From NCBI GenBank assembly GCA_031270585.1, contig JAISXK010000054.1, forward strand, positions 1 to 16,169: a stretch of 16,169 bases of DNA. The letters run 5' to 3'. The notes under the pieces were generated by a model that did no database searches, had not been told where the DNA came from, and saw only the letters and a list, made by a program, of their open reading frames with translations. This DNA comes from Clostridiales bacterium. Its GTDB lineage: Bacteria; Bacillota; Clostridia; Christensenellales; CAG-138. The translations under genes were made by a program, and so were the position numbers. Below, piece after piece: positions 6,707 to 13,284 of the stretch. How positions within the stretch are numbered: position 1 is the stretch's first letter; every line of letters starts with the position of its first letter.

Positions 6707-6715
6707 TATGCGGCC

Positions 6716-6744
6716 ATTATACCAAACAAAACATCTATTGTCAA
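6716..6744 (-). promoter_or_regulatory. Perfect-consensus promoter reading into the lysis module
   Basis: On the minus strand TTGACA (6739-6744), a 17-bp spacer and TATAAT (6716-6721) form a 12/12 match to the vegetative sigma-A consensus. Such a strong promoter in front of a lethal lysis operon implies tight repression. The palindrome at 6687-6706 and the divergent repressor gene fit that. Confidence 0.88.
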
Positions 6745-6809
6745 CACGTGGCGTGGATTTTTCTTGCCAAGATACACAAAGTGTGATTAAATAGGGGAGA
6801 GGTGATGAA

Positions 6810-7211
6810 ATGCTTGGATCAAACTTGAAACGGTTGCGGCGGGAAAAACGATTGACGCAGGATGAACTGGCCAGGCTAACGGGGGTTTCCACGAGCGCCA
6901 TCAGCATGTATGAGCAGGGCCGCCGCGAGCCGGATTATAAAACACTTGCGGCGCTGGCGGATATATTTCAAGTATCCACAGACCGGCTGCTGGGCAGGGG
7001 CGCTGTAACAAATCAGGGCGAAGAGAGTGCAAAGGGTGACCGCCGCGAGCCCCCGGACGACGCTCTTGCGGAAGAATTTGTGCTGCTGTGCCGCGAAGCC
7101 GGCTACCTGCCGCCGGAAGAACGGCAGGAGCTTTTGGAAGATTACCGGCGCACGCTGGGGCTGTTTTTGCGCACAGTAAAAAGCCGGCGGGACGAGGGAG
7201 GCGCGCAATAG
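6810..7211 (+). CDS. XRE-family repressor (ImmR/SinR-like HTH)
   Basis: This 133-residue DNA-binding protein has the Cro/CI-type helix-turn-helix at about 4-60 (LKRLRREKRLTQDELARLTG, then VSTSAISMYEQGRREPDYKTL) and the usual DRLLGRG end of the domain. The C-terminal half (65-133) is charged and rich in E and R and probably mediates dimerisation or contact with the protease. The GGGGAGAGGTG ribosome site gives ATG 6810. The next gene, an ImmA-type peptidase, begins directly after its TAG. By analogy with ImmR/ImmA of ICEBs1 and phage repressors, it would hold the divergent lysis promoter off until cleaved. The pairing is seen; the regulation is inferred. Confidence 0.9.
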   Translation: MLGSNLKRLRREKRLTQDELARLTGVSTSAISMYEQGRREPDYKTLAALADIFQVSTDRLLGRGAVTNQGEESAKGDRREPPDDALAEEFVLLCREAGYLPPEERQELLEDYRRTLGLFLRTVKSRRDEGGAQ

Positions 7212-7880
7212 ATGCCGCCTGATTTTCAAAGGGCCGCCCAATGCGCCGCCGGCGCGTTGATGGCGCTAAAAAACGACGCCTTCCCCATTACGCCGGGGGA
7301 TATCAGGCGTTTGTGCCCGCAGGTGTACGCGTTTGAGGAATACGGGGCCATTACCCGCCTGCCGGTAGAGAAGCTTACAAGGGGCGGCAAACTGCCGGGC
7401 GCCACCATACGCGCGCAGGGTGGCGATATCGTGATACTGTATGACGCCGCCGCCGAGCCGCCGCGATTGCTGTATACGCTGGCGCACGAATTGGGGCATG
7501 TGCTGCTGGGGCATACGCGGGATGAGGACAGGCAGGAGGTGGAGGCGCATTTTTTTGCGGCCCATTTTTTGATGCCCGACGAACTCATACTGCGGCTGAC
7601 GGACGCGGGGCTGCCGTTGAGCGCGCATTTGCTCACAGGGGTGTTCGGGGTATCCGCCGCCGCCGCGTGCAAAAAAATCCACACGCTGCAAACATACGGC
7701 TACAGGCGCATGCCGCAGGCATGGGCGGCGCGCTTTGAAGCTTTTATCGCCGCAGCGGTAAAAAAGAGGATGGGCGCTTACGCCCTGTGCGATTTTTGCG
7801 GCAAACCATTTGGCGGCTGCGGGACCAATATATGCGGCGCGTGCTTTAAAGAGCGCACGGGAAGAGAGCGCGCAACGTGA
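7212..7880 (+). CDS. ImmA/IrrE-type metallopeptidase with C-terminal zinc ribbon
   Basis: This 222-residue protein carries the zinc-protease signature AHELGHVLLGH (H92, E93, H96) and, 15 residues on, EAHFFAAHFLMP with E111 as the likely third ligand. This is typical of ImmA/IrrE (PF06114) proteins that cleave a cognate XRE repressor after DNA damage or another signal. The helical domain after it (about 120-180) is as expected. Unusual is the C-terminal extension at 190-215 with C193, C196, C208 and C211 (plus C203), a CxxC...CxxC zinc-ribbon pattern. It may add a sensor or a DNA/protein contact. The ATG follows the repressor TAG without a gap, so the two are co-translated. Confidence 0.9.
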   Translation: MPPDFQRAAQCAAGALMALKNDAFPITPGDIRRLCPQVYAFEEYGAITRLPVEKLTRGGKLPGATIRAQGGDIVILYDAAAEPPRLLYTLAHELGHVLLGHTRDEDRQEVEAHFFAAHFLMPDELILRLTDAGLPLSAHLLTGVFGVSAAAACKKIHTLQTYGYRRMPQAWAARFEAFIAAAVKKRMGAYALCDFCGKPFGGCGTNICGACFKERTGRERAT

Positions 7881-7888
7881 TACATGAA

Positions 7889-7918
7889 CCGCGCTGCCCG
7901 TACTTTCTGTAAGCGCGG
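7889..7918 (+). terminator. Weak candidate hairpin after the peptidase gene
   Basis: CCGCGCT (7889-7895) pairs with AGCGCGG (7912-7918) around a 16-base loop, followed by CAAAATCTT rather than a clean T run. It sits 9 bases after the metallopeptidase stop. It is plausible as a transcript end but weak. Confidence 0.3.
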
Positions 7919-7936
7919 CAAAATCTTAGCAACTCA

Positions 7937-7965
7937 TCACATTTCAAACCGCGCCCGCATATACT
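7937..7965 (+). promoter_or_regulatory. Sigma-E-like promoter of yunB
   Basis: TCACATT (7937-7943), a 14-bp spacer and CATATACT (7958-7965) differ by one base each from the Bacillus mother-cell sigma-E elements TCATATT and CATACACT. Transcription would begin near 7972, 32 bases before the ATG at 8004. The B. subtilis yunB gene is in the sigma-E regulon, which supports the call. Confidence 0.55.
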
Positions 7966-8003
7966 GTATGGCGCCTTGGCGTATTATGCTTTAGGACGGC
8001 TAT

Positions 8004-8669
8004 ATGGAGATACATCTCAGGCGGCGGGCAAAAATCAGACGCGTCATCATCATCGGCGGCGGCGCGCTTGCGGCGCTCCTGGTCGCGTACTTTGCGCTTA
8101 ATGCCATCGTGCGGCCGGGCATGATTGCATACGCAAGCGTGCGGGTGGACGCGCTCGCCACCGACGCCATCTACGCGTCCATGGGCAAACTGATGGCTGC
8201 GGAAAACGACGGGGAACCATATGTAAGCGTATTGCAATCGGAAAAGCAGGTTTATTATATTGAGATGAACAACCGCGCGCTTAACCGGCTTGCGGCGAAT
8301 ATGGCAAGCGAGGTGCAAACGTATATCAACGGGCTTGGCGCGCAGGGTATCGATATCCCCCTGGGTACGGCAAGCGGCATTCCCATGCTGGCGGGCAGGG
8401 GGCCCAATATCCGCATGAAATTTGCCATGGAGGGTACGGCCGAAATTGGGTACTCGTCGGAATTCCATTCCGCCGGCATCAATCAAACGCTGCACCGGGT
8501 GCATATGGTGGCGCGCACGAATATCGCGTTTGTGTTGCCGGGGTATGCCGGCGTGATCACGACAAGGGGGGATATGACCGTGGCTGAGCATGTGATCGTG
8601 GGCGAGGTGCCCGATGGGTACGTGAACGGCAGTATGGACGGCATACTGAATTTAACGCCTGGCAATTGA
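8004..8669 (+). CDS. yunB: Sporulation protein YunB
   Basis: This 221-residue protein has a basic N-terminus, one membrane anchor at about 14-37 and an exported domain. Its features match YunB (PF09560): IVRPGMIAYASVRVDALAT right after the helix, MNNRALNRLAANMASEVQ in the middle, a GIPMLAGRGPNI loop, and the closing MTVAEHVIVGEVPDGYVN. In B. subtilis YunB is made in the mother cell under sigma-E and is needed for efficient sporulation; its biochemical role is not established. The AGGA ribosome site lies 7 bases before ATG 8004. A sigma-E-like promoter stands upstream. The gene looks complete and is good evidence that the organism forms spores or descends from a spore former. Confidence 0.85.
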   Translation: MEIHLRRRAKIRRVIIIGGGALAALLVAYFALNAIVRPGMIAYASVRVDALATDAIYASMGKLMAAENDGEPYVSVLQSEKQVYYIEMNNRALNRLAANMASEVQTYINGLGAQGIDIPLGTASGIPMLAGRGPNIRMKFAMEGTAEIGYSSEFHSAGINQTLHRVHMVARTNIAFVLPGYAGVITTRGDMTVAEHVIVGEVPDGYVNGSMDGILNLTPGN

Positions 8670-8691
8670 TTTTCCAAACACGCCCTAACCT

Positions 8692-8717
8692 TTTTATAAA
8701 ACTGTTTTATAAAACTG
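8692..8717. repeat. Perfect 13-bp tandem duplication, each unit palindromic
   Basis: TTTTATAAAACTG occurs twice without a gap (8692-8704, 8705-8717). The core TTTTATAAAA is self-complementary. It lies between yunB and the next gene, upstream of that gene's presumed promoter, so it could be a regulator binding site. It does not form a typical terminator. Confidence 0.8.
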
Positions 8718-8728
8718 GATACAAAATA

Positions 8729-8758
8729 TTGTGAAATCCTTTCATCTGGCATACTATA
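8729..8758 (+). promoter_or_regulatory. Candidate promoter of the MBL-fold gene
   Basis: TTGTGA (8729-8734), a 17-bp spacer and TACTAT (8752-8757) make a moderate sigma-A match. The overlapping CATACTATA at 8750-8758 also fits the sigma-K -10 form CATANNNTA. The choice between a vegetative and a sporulation sigma factor cannot be made by eye. Confidence 0.35.
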
Positions 8759-8788
8759 TATATGTATACCAATCAGGGGGAGGATATT

Positions 8789-9805
8789 ATGGCCAAAGCA
8801 TCCAAAAAGAAACTGGGCGAACGGCGCAGGTTGATTGTGGCCGTCGCGCTGATAGCGGCTGTGCTGTTCAGTATCAATTACGCCATGGGCGACCCCGCCG
8901 GCGTATTGCCGGATCCGGTTGAACCTGCGGGCGCGCGGGCGGAGGATACGGCGCGGGCGGCGGATACGGCGCGGCCGGCGGCAGAGTCGCCGGGCGAAAA
9001 CGACGCGCGGTCTTTCGGCCGGGTGCACATGTATGTGCTGGATGTGGGGCAGGGCGACAGCATATTTCTAACGGGCCCGTCGGGTAAAACCATGCTGGTA
9101 GACGCCGGCACGGACGGCATGTATGCGCGTATAGACAGCTTTTTAAAGGCGCGCAACGTCAAAAAGCTGGATGTTGTGATTGCCACCCACCCGCATGCCG
9201 ATCACATTGGCGGTATGCGCAAAGTGGTGGAAAATTACGAAATCGGCGCGTATTATATGCCCGACGCCGTTACGACATCCCAAACGTTTGAAAAGCTGCT
9301 GGATGCGCTCGATAAACGCGATGTAGACGTGGTGCGGGCCGTGGCGGGGCCGGATAGCTTTATACCCTGGGACGACGGCGTGGAAGTGCGCATACTTTCG
9401 CCGTTTGAAAACAGCGATCTTTCCGACCTGAATAACGCGAGCGTTATCTGCCGTGTGAAGGTTGGCGAAACCGCCGTTATGCTCACGGGCGACGCGGAAG
9501 CCGCAGCCGAGCTCTTCGCGCTTGGCGAACTCCCGGCGAGCTATTTCAGGGCGCAGGTGCTCAAATCCGGGCATCATGGATCGCGGTCGTCGTCGAGCGC
9601 GGCCTTTTTGGATGCCGTAAAGCCCGAGATCGCCATCGCGAGCCTGGGGGACGACAATACCTACGGCCACCCGCATGAAGAAACCGTCAATATATACGCC
9701 GAGCTGGGCATTGCGTTTTACCGCACCGATCTTGACGGCATTGTGCATGTCCTGATCGACGGCGCCAATGTTGAGGTAAACACCGAAAAGCAAAGGGACG
9801 CATAA
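8789..9805 (+). CDS. Membrane-anchored ComEC/Rec2-type metallo-beta-lactamase-fold hydrolase
   Basis: From ATG 8789 (Shine-Dalgarno GGGGGAGG at 8776-8783) the protein has 338 residues. An N-terminal signal anchor lies at about 13-33, followed by an Ala/Asp/Pro-rich linker (40-75) and one MBL domain. The domain opens with MYVLDVGQGDSIFL and carries the metal motif THPHADHIGG (H134, H136, D138, H139), TGDAEAAAE and SGHHGSRSSSS. The last is characteristic of the ComEC-like branch, which includes single-domain extracellular nuclease-like or competence-like proteins. It lacks the ComEC membrane channel, so it is a free-standing exported hydrolase. Its substrate (nucleic acid or other phosphoester) is unknown. 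The convergent thrS ends 19 bases beyond its stop. Confidence 0.9.
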   Translation: MAKASKKKLGERRRLIVAVALIAAVLFSINYAMGDPAGVLPDPVEPAGARAEDTARAADTARPAAESPGENDARSFGRVHMYVLDVGQGDSIFLTGPSGKTMLVDAGTDGMYARIDSFLKARNVKKLDVVIATHPHADHIGGMRKVVENYEIGAYYMPDAVTTSQTFEKLLDALDKRDVDVVRAVAGPDSFIPWDDGVEVRILSPFENSDLSDLNNASVICRVKVGETAVMLTGDAEAAAELFALGELPASYFRAQVLKSGHHGSRSSSSAAFLDAVKPEIAIASLGDDNTYGHPHEETVNIYAELGIAFYRTDLDGIVHVLIDGANVEVNTEKQRDA

Positions 9806-9824
9806 GCTATGCCGGGCGGTTCTT

Positions 9825-11726
9825 TTACGCTTTTTCCGCGACCTCCCTTTGCAGCTTTTGCGTAAACGCCTCAAGCTTCATGGCGCCAATATCGCCTTCC
9901 TTGCGCGAGCGCACGGCCACGACGCCGCCCTCAATCTCCTTATCGCCGATAACGAGCATATACGGCACCTTTTGCAGTTGCGCCTCGCGTATTTTAAAGC
10001 CCACTTTTTCGTTGCGGGTATCCGCTTCGGCGCGTAATCCGGCGTCGGTGAGCGCCCGGCATACGTCCTGCGCGCGCTCGTCGGCACGGTCGGTTATGGT
10101 AAGCACCTTTACCTGCAAAGGCGCCAGCCACGCCGGGAAAGCGCCGGCATAATGCTCGATCAATATGCCTATAAAACGCTCCATGGAGCCAAGGGTGGTT
10201 GTGTGTATCATCACGGGGCGGTGCTTTTCGTTGTCGGCGCCCACGTAGTTGATATCAAAGCGGCCGGGCATTTGAAAATCCAGCTGTATGGTGCCGCACT
10301 GCCAGGAGCGGCCGATGGCGTCCTCCAGGTGAAAGTCGATCTTGGGGCCGTAAAACGCGCCGTCGCCCTCGTTCACGCGGTAGGGCAATCCGGCGTCGGT
10401 GAGCGCCTGCCTGAGCGCCTCGGTGGCGCTATCCCATTGCTCTTTGGTGCCCATGCTGTTTTCCGGCCGGGTTGAAAGCTCTACCCGGTACTTAAAGTTA
10501 AATACGCTGTAAACGGCCTTGCATTTGTTGATCACGCCCAAAAGCTCGGCGTTGATCTGCGCGGGCGTCATGAATATATGCGCGTCGTCCTGCGTGAAGC
10601 AGCGCACGCGCATCAGCCCGTGCAGCGCGCCGCTAAGCTCGTGTCTGTGCACAAGGCCCATTTCACCAAAGCGCTCGGGCAAATCGCGGTAGGAATAGAT
10701 GCGGCGCTTGTAGCTCAATATGGCGCCGGGGCAGTTCATGGGCTTTACGGCATAATCCTCGCCGTCTATTTGGGTAAAGTACATGTTGTTCTTGTAATGA
10801 TCCCAATGGCCGGATTGTATCCACAGCGCGCGGTTGAGTATCATAGGCGTGCGCAGCTCTTTATAGCCGCGCGACAGGTGTACTTCGCGCCAATAGTTTT
10901 CGATCTGGCTTCTGATTATCATGCCGTTGGGGTAAAAGAAGGGGAATCCCGGGCCTTCTTCATGGATATCGAATATATCTAGCTCGCGCCCAAGCCTGCG
11001 GTGGTCGCGCTTTTTGGCCTCCTCCATGCGGAAGAGATATTCGTCGAGGTCGGCCTTCTTTTCAAACGCCGTGCCGTATATACGCTGCAGCATTTTGTTC
11101 TTTTCATCCCCGCGCCAATACGCGCCGGCAAGGCTAAGCAGCTTCATGTTTTTTACACGGCCGGTGCTTTGCGTATGCGGGCCCGCGCAAAGGTCGCAAA
11201 ACTCTCCCTGCTTATAAAAACTGATAACGCCGTCTGACGGCAAGGCCTCGATGAGTTCCGCCTTGTAGGGCTCGTTTTGGTCCCTCACGTAGGCGAGGGC
11301 CTCTTCGCGCGTCAGCTCAAAGCGCGAAAGCGGCAGATCTTCCCGCGATATATTCGCCATTTCGGCTTCTATCCTGGTCAGATCATCGGGCGTGAAGGGT
11401 TCGGATCTATCAAAGTCGTAATAAAAGCCGTTTTCAATGGCGGGGCCTATGGCAAGCGCCGTTTCGGGGTAGAGCCGCTTTACCGCCTGCGCCAGTATAT
11501 GAGACGCCGTGTGCCTGTAGCCCCAGCGTCCGCCCTCGTCCGCCCAGCTTAAGAGCTTGAGCGTATGGTCGCCCGAGATAGGCAAAAACGCGTCGGCGTT
11601 TTTGCCATCCAGCTCGCACGTGAGGGTGGATTTAAACAGGCGCGGGCTTAAATCCGCCGCGATTTCAAGCGCGGTCATGCCGTCTTTCATAATTTTTACG
11701 CTGCCGTCGGGGAATGTGATCCGCAT
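9825..11726 (-). CDS. thrS: Threonyl-tRNA synthetase
   Basis: This 633-residue enzyme of normal family length attaches threonine to tRNA-Thr. The domains in order are: TGS (about 1-60, FPDGS start), the N2 editing domain with HTASHILAQA (about 73-80) and GPHTQSTG, the class II catalytic core with MNCPGAILSYKR (zinc-binding Cys), motif 2 around RHELSGALHGLMRVR and TQDDAHIF, motif 3 with GSMERFIGILIEHYAG, and a C-terminal anticodon-binding domain. Editing against serine should therefore be intact. The start ATG 11726 has AAGGAGA upstream. Expression is controlled by the T-box leader (11765-11985). It lies just downstream of ytxC on the same strand, with its own promoter. Confidence 0.98.
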   Translation of the reverse strand: MRITFPDGSVKIMKDGMTALEIAADLSPRLFKSTLTCELDGKNADAFLPISGDHTLKLLSWADEGGRWGYRHTASHILAQAVKRLYPETALAIGPAIENGFYYDFDRSEPFTPDDLTRIEAEMANISREDLPLSRFELTREEALAYVRDQNEPYKAELIEALPSDGVISFYKQGEFCDLCAGPHTQSTGRVKNMKLLSLAGAYWRGDEKNKMLQRIYGTAFEKKADLDEYLFRMEEAKKRDHRRLGRELDIFDIHEEGPGFPFFYPNGMIIRSQIENYWREVHLSRGYKELRTPMILNRALWIQSGHWDHYKNNMYFTQIDGEDYAVKPMNCPGAILSYKRRIYSYRDLPERFGEMGLVHRHELSGALHGLMRVRCFTQDDAHIFMTPAQINAELLGVINKCKAVYSVFNFKYRVELSTRPENSMGTKEQWDSATEALRQALTDAGLPYRVNEGDGAFYGPKIDFHLEDAIGRSWQCGTIQLDFQMPGRFDINYVGADNEKHRPVMIHTTTLGSMERFIGILIEHYAGAFPAWLAPLQVKVLTITDRADERAQDVCRALTDAGLRAEADTRNEKVGFKIREAQLQKVPYMLVIGDKEIEGGVVAVRSRKEGDIGAMKLEAFTQKLQREVAEKA

Positions 11727-11764
11727 ATGTATCTCTCCTTAAAGTATGAATTTTGAAAGAGTAT

Positions 11765-11799
11765 GAAAATAAAAACGTCCCTTGCTAAAGCAAGGGACG
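11765..11799 (-). terminator. T-box regulated intrinsic terminator
   Basis: CGTCCCTTGC pairs perfectly with GCAAGGGACG (11776-11785 and 11790-11799) around a 4-base loop. On the minus strand TTTTTATTTT follows. The stem competes with the antiterminator formed by the T-box sequence just upstream, which is the usual arrangement. Confidence 0.92.
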
Positions 11800-11985
11800 G
11801 GATAAACATACCCGCGGTTCCACCCTTATTGTAAAAACCACTCGTGCGGCGGATAAAGGCGCCACCCATACATGGTCGGCCGGTTGGTACCGTTAAAACG
11901 GCAATGCGTGCGCTTTTCAGCAGGGGGCGCACATCTCTTTTGTATTGCGGGGGTTCTAACGAAATCCGGCGTCTTCCCGTGTACC
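11765..11985 (-). ncRNA. T-box riboswitch leader of thrS
   Basis: The minus strand carries the canonical T-box AAGGGTGGAACCGCGGGT at about 11808-11827. A terminator hairpin follows at 11776-11799 with a T-rich tail at 11765-11775. Upstream lies about 150 bases able to form Stem I and later stems, including the perfect helix GTGCGC/GCGCAC near 11908-11932. Uncharged tRNA-Thr would pair with a specifier codon and with the T-box, stabilising the antiterminator so that thrS is read. Two Thr codons on the 3' side of the presumed Stem I are candidates, ACC at 11886-11888 and ACG at 11891-11893; I could not resolve which one is bulged. Confidence 0.93.
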
Positions 11986-11990
11986 GCTTA

Positions 11991-12019
11991 AGTATATATG
12001 CTGAAAAACCATAAGTCAA
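11991..12019 (-). promoter_or_regulatory. Promoter of the thrS T-box transcript
   Basis: TTGACT (12014-12019), a 17-bp spacer and TATACT (11991-11996) give a 10/12 match to the sigma-A consensus. The -35 overlaps the final codons of ytxC, so thrS has its own start of transcription near 11984. Confidence 0.8.
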
Positions 12020-12747
12020 TGCAAAAACCGCACGCGCCCTTGAAACACGTTTTTAAGCGTTTCGGCGAGTTCGCCGTCAGGTTTACCCGATAAATCGTAC
12101 ACCGTAAGCCGCTCGGGCGCAAGATCCATCAGCACGCCCACAAGCTTGTCGGGGTCGCAGTATGCGTAATCGACGCGGGCGTCGCTGTCGTCCGTCAGCG
12201 TGCAGGAGCCGTCGGGGTTCAACAGCAGAGAAATCTCGCGCACGCGCGCGGGCTTCATATCCACAAACGCGCGCAATACGCCCATGAGTTCCACATATTC
12301 CTTTTCCAGCAGCAGTTCTTCCATGGCGCTTTGCACGCATAATTTCCATGCGCTCATCATTTCAGGCATGCGAAAACGCATATAGCCCGAAAGGTGCAGC
12401 GCGTCCTCGTTCGCGAGATACGCGGCGAGCTTACGGCGCACCGTGCCTAGCCTTTCCGACTTTTTGGCGCAGTGGATGCTGTTGGCAAGCACCTCCTGCT
12501 TTTCCGCGACACTAAGCGGCAGTTTATCCGCCATATAAGCGAGCTCAAACCGGCTCAAATCGCGCAGCAGCAGCAACGAGAGCGCGCCCGTTAGTTCCTG
12601 CATGGCGTCGTCTCCCACAATCTCCACCTCAACCCCGCCCGCAGAGGGCGTCAGCGCGTATTCCCTCGCAGTTTGCCCAAGTCTGCGCTCCAAAAGGCGC
12701 AGCGCGTCAATATCATATTCTCCCGTATCGATACGGCGTTTTAACAT
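12016..12747 (-). CDS. ytxC: Sporulation protein YtxC family
   Basis: This 243-residue protein resembles the YtxC family (PF08812), with its LAYMADKLPLSVAEKQEVLANS-like stretch at about 89-110, the following KLAAYLANEDALHLSGYMRFRM segment and an acidic C-terminal part that contains SLLLNPDGSCTLTDD. Its place directly upstream of thrS mirrors Bacillus, where ytxC lies beside thrS. The function is unknown beyond a link to sporulation; no membrane segment or catalytic motif is evident. The ribosome site GAGGAG lies 9 bases before ATG 12747. The call rests on partial sequence resemblance plus gene order, so it is good but not certain. Confidence 0.8.
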   Translation of the reverse strand: MLKRRIDTGEYDIDALRLLERRLGQTAREYALTPSAGGVEVEIVGDDAMQELTGALSLLLLRDLSRFELAYMADKLPLSVAEKQEVLANSIHCAKKSERLGTVRRKLAAYLANEDALHLSGYMRFRMPEMMSAWKLCVQSAMEELLLEKEYVELMGVLRAFVDMKPARVREISLLLNPDGSCTLTDDSDARVDYAYCDPDKLVGVLMDLAPERLTVYDLSGKPDGELAETLKNVFQGRVRFLH

Positions 12748-13284
12748 GAGCGTAACTCTCCTCGTCTCCCCGGATAAAAACCGGCCGGCGCCGCAACCCC
12801 GGCATACCCCATACTATGCGGCGGCGGCGGCAAACGACATACGCTTCTTTTCATTCCGCGGCGCATAACGCCGGCCGTCATGGCGGCTTGCCTCTAGTAT
12901 GGCGCGGTTTTCCGAAAATTTATTTTGGTAAATGTTAGGGCGCGTAAAGGCGCCGCCGTTTTCCTCCTGCAATACAATGACGGCGATGGGAGAGGCGGGA
13001 AGCCGCGTCCTTTGCCGTCTTGTTGCTACGGTACGCCGGTGGTTTTTGGTTCAAAACCGTTGTTACCGCAATCAAGCGAAACTATTTTTGGTTATCCGAA
13101 AAGTCCCCCTTGTATTTGAGGCTTTGACATGGCATAAATAAGTAAGGCGGTTTGGTTCAAAAAAACGAAATCCAATTTTCCGGACACATCTGGAGAAACC
13201 GGAGAAATCACAGAGAACGCTGCTTGAGCGGCGAATCACCGCTTTGAAGATTGCTCTGTCACTAATTGAAAAGGAACAAAAACC
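12748..13284. other. 537-base stretch without a convincing gene
   Basis: The part next to ytxC (12748-12900) is GC-rich with a run of GCGGCGGCGG and must contain the ytxC promoter. A CATAGTAT on the minus strand near 12815-12822 is a possible sporulation -10. From about 12900 base composition turns AT-richer. An imperfect inverted repeat GGTTTTTGGTTCAAAACC lies near 13042-13059, and TTGACA at 13124-13129 lacks a good -10 at 17 bp. Two short + strand frames here have no ribosome site. The stretch may mark the left border of an acquired segment. Confidence 0.5.

Larger units (their letters stand above)
6394..6709 (-). promoter_or_regulatory. Long untranslated leader of the lysis operon
   Basis: About 315 bases separate the predicted transcription start (near 6709) from the endolysin ATG, which is long for such an operon. 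The stretch contains no recognisable gene on either strand. It holds one 30-codon minus-strand frame (6600-6692) and GC-rich inverted segments such as CGCCGCATGGCGGCG near the distal end. It might act as a post-transcriptional control region; that is inference. Confidence 0.4.

Noticed and set aside
5187..7880. Complete prophage
   Set aside because: Only lysis and switch genes are present; the flanks are a protease gene and yunB, with no integrase or structural genes.
13124..13129. TTGACA as promoter of the membrane-protein gene
   Set aside because: No acceptable -10 lies 16-18 bp downstream and the gene begins more than 150 bases away.
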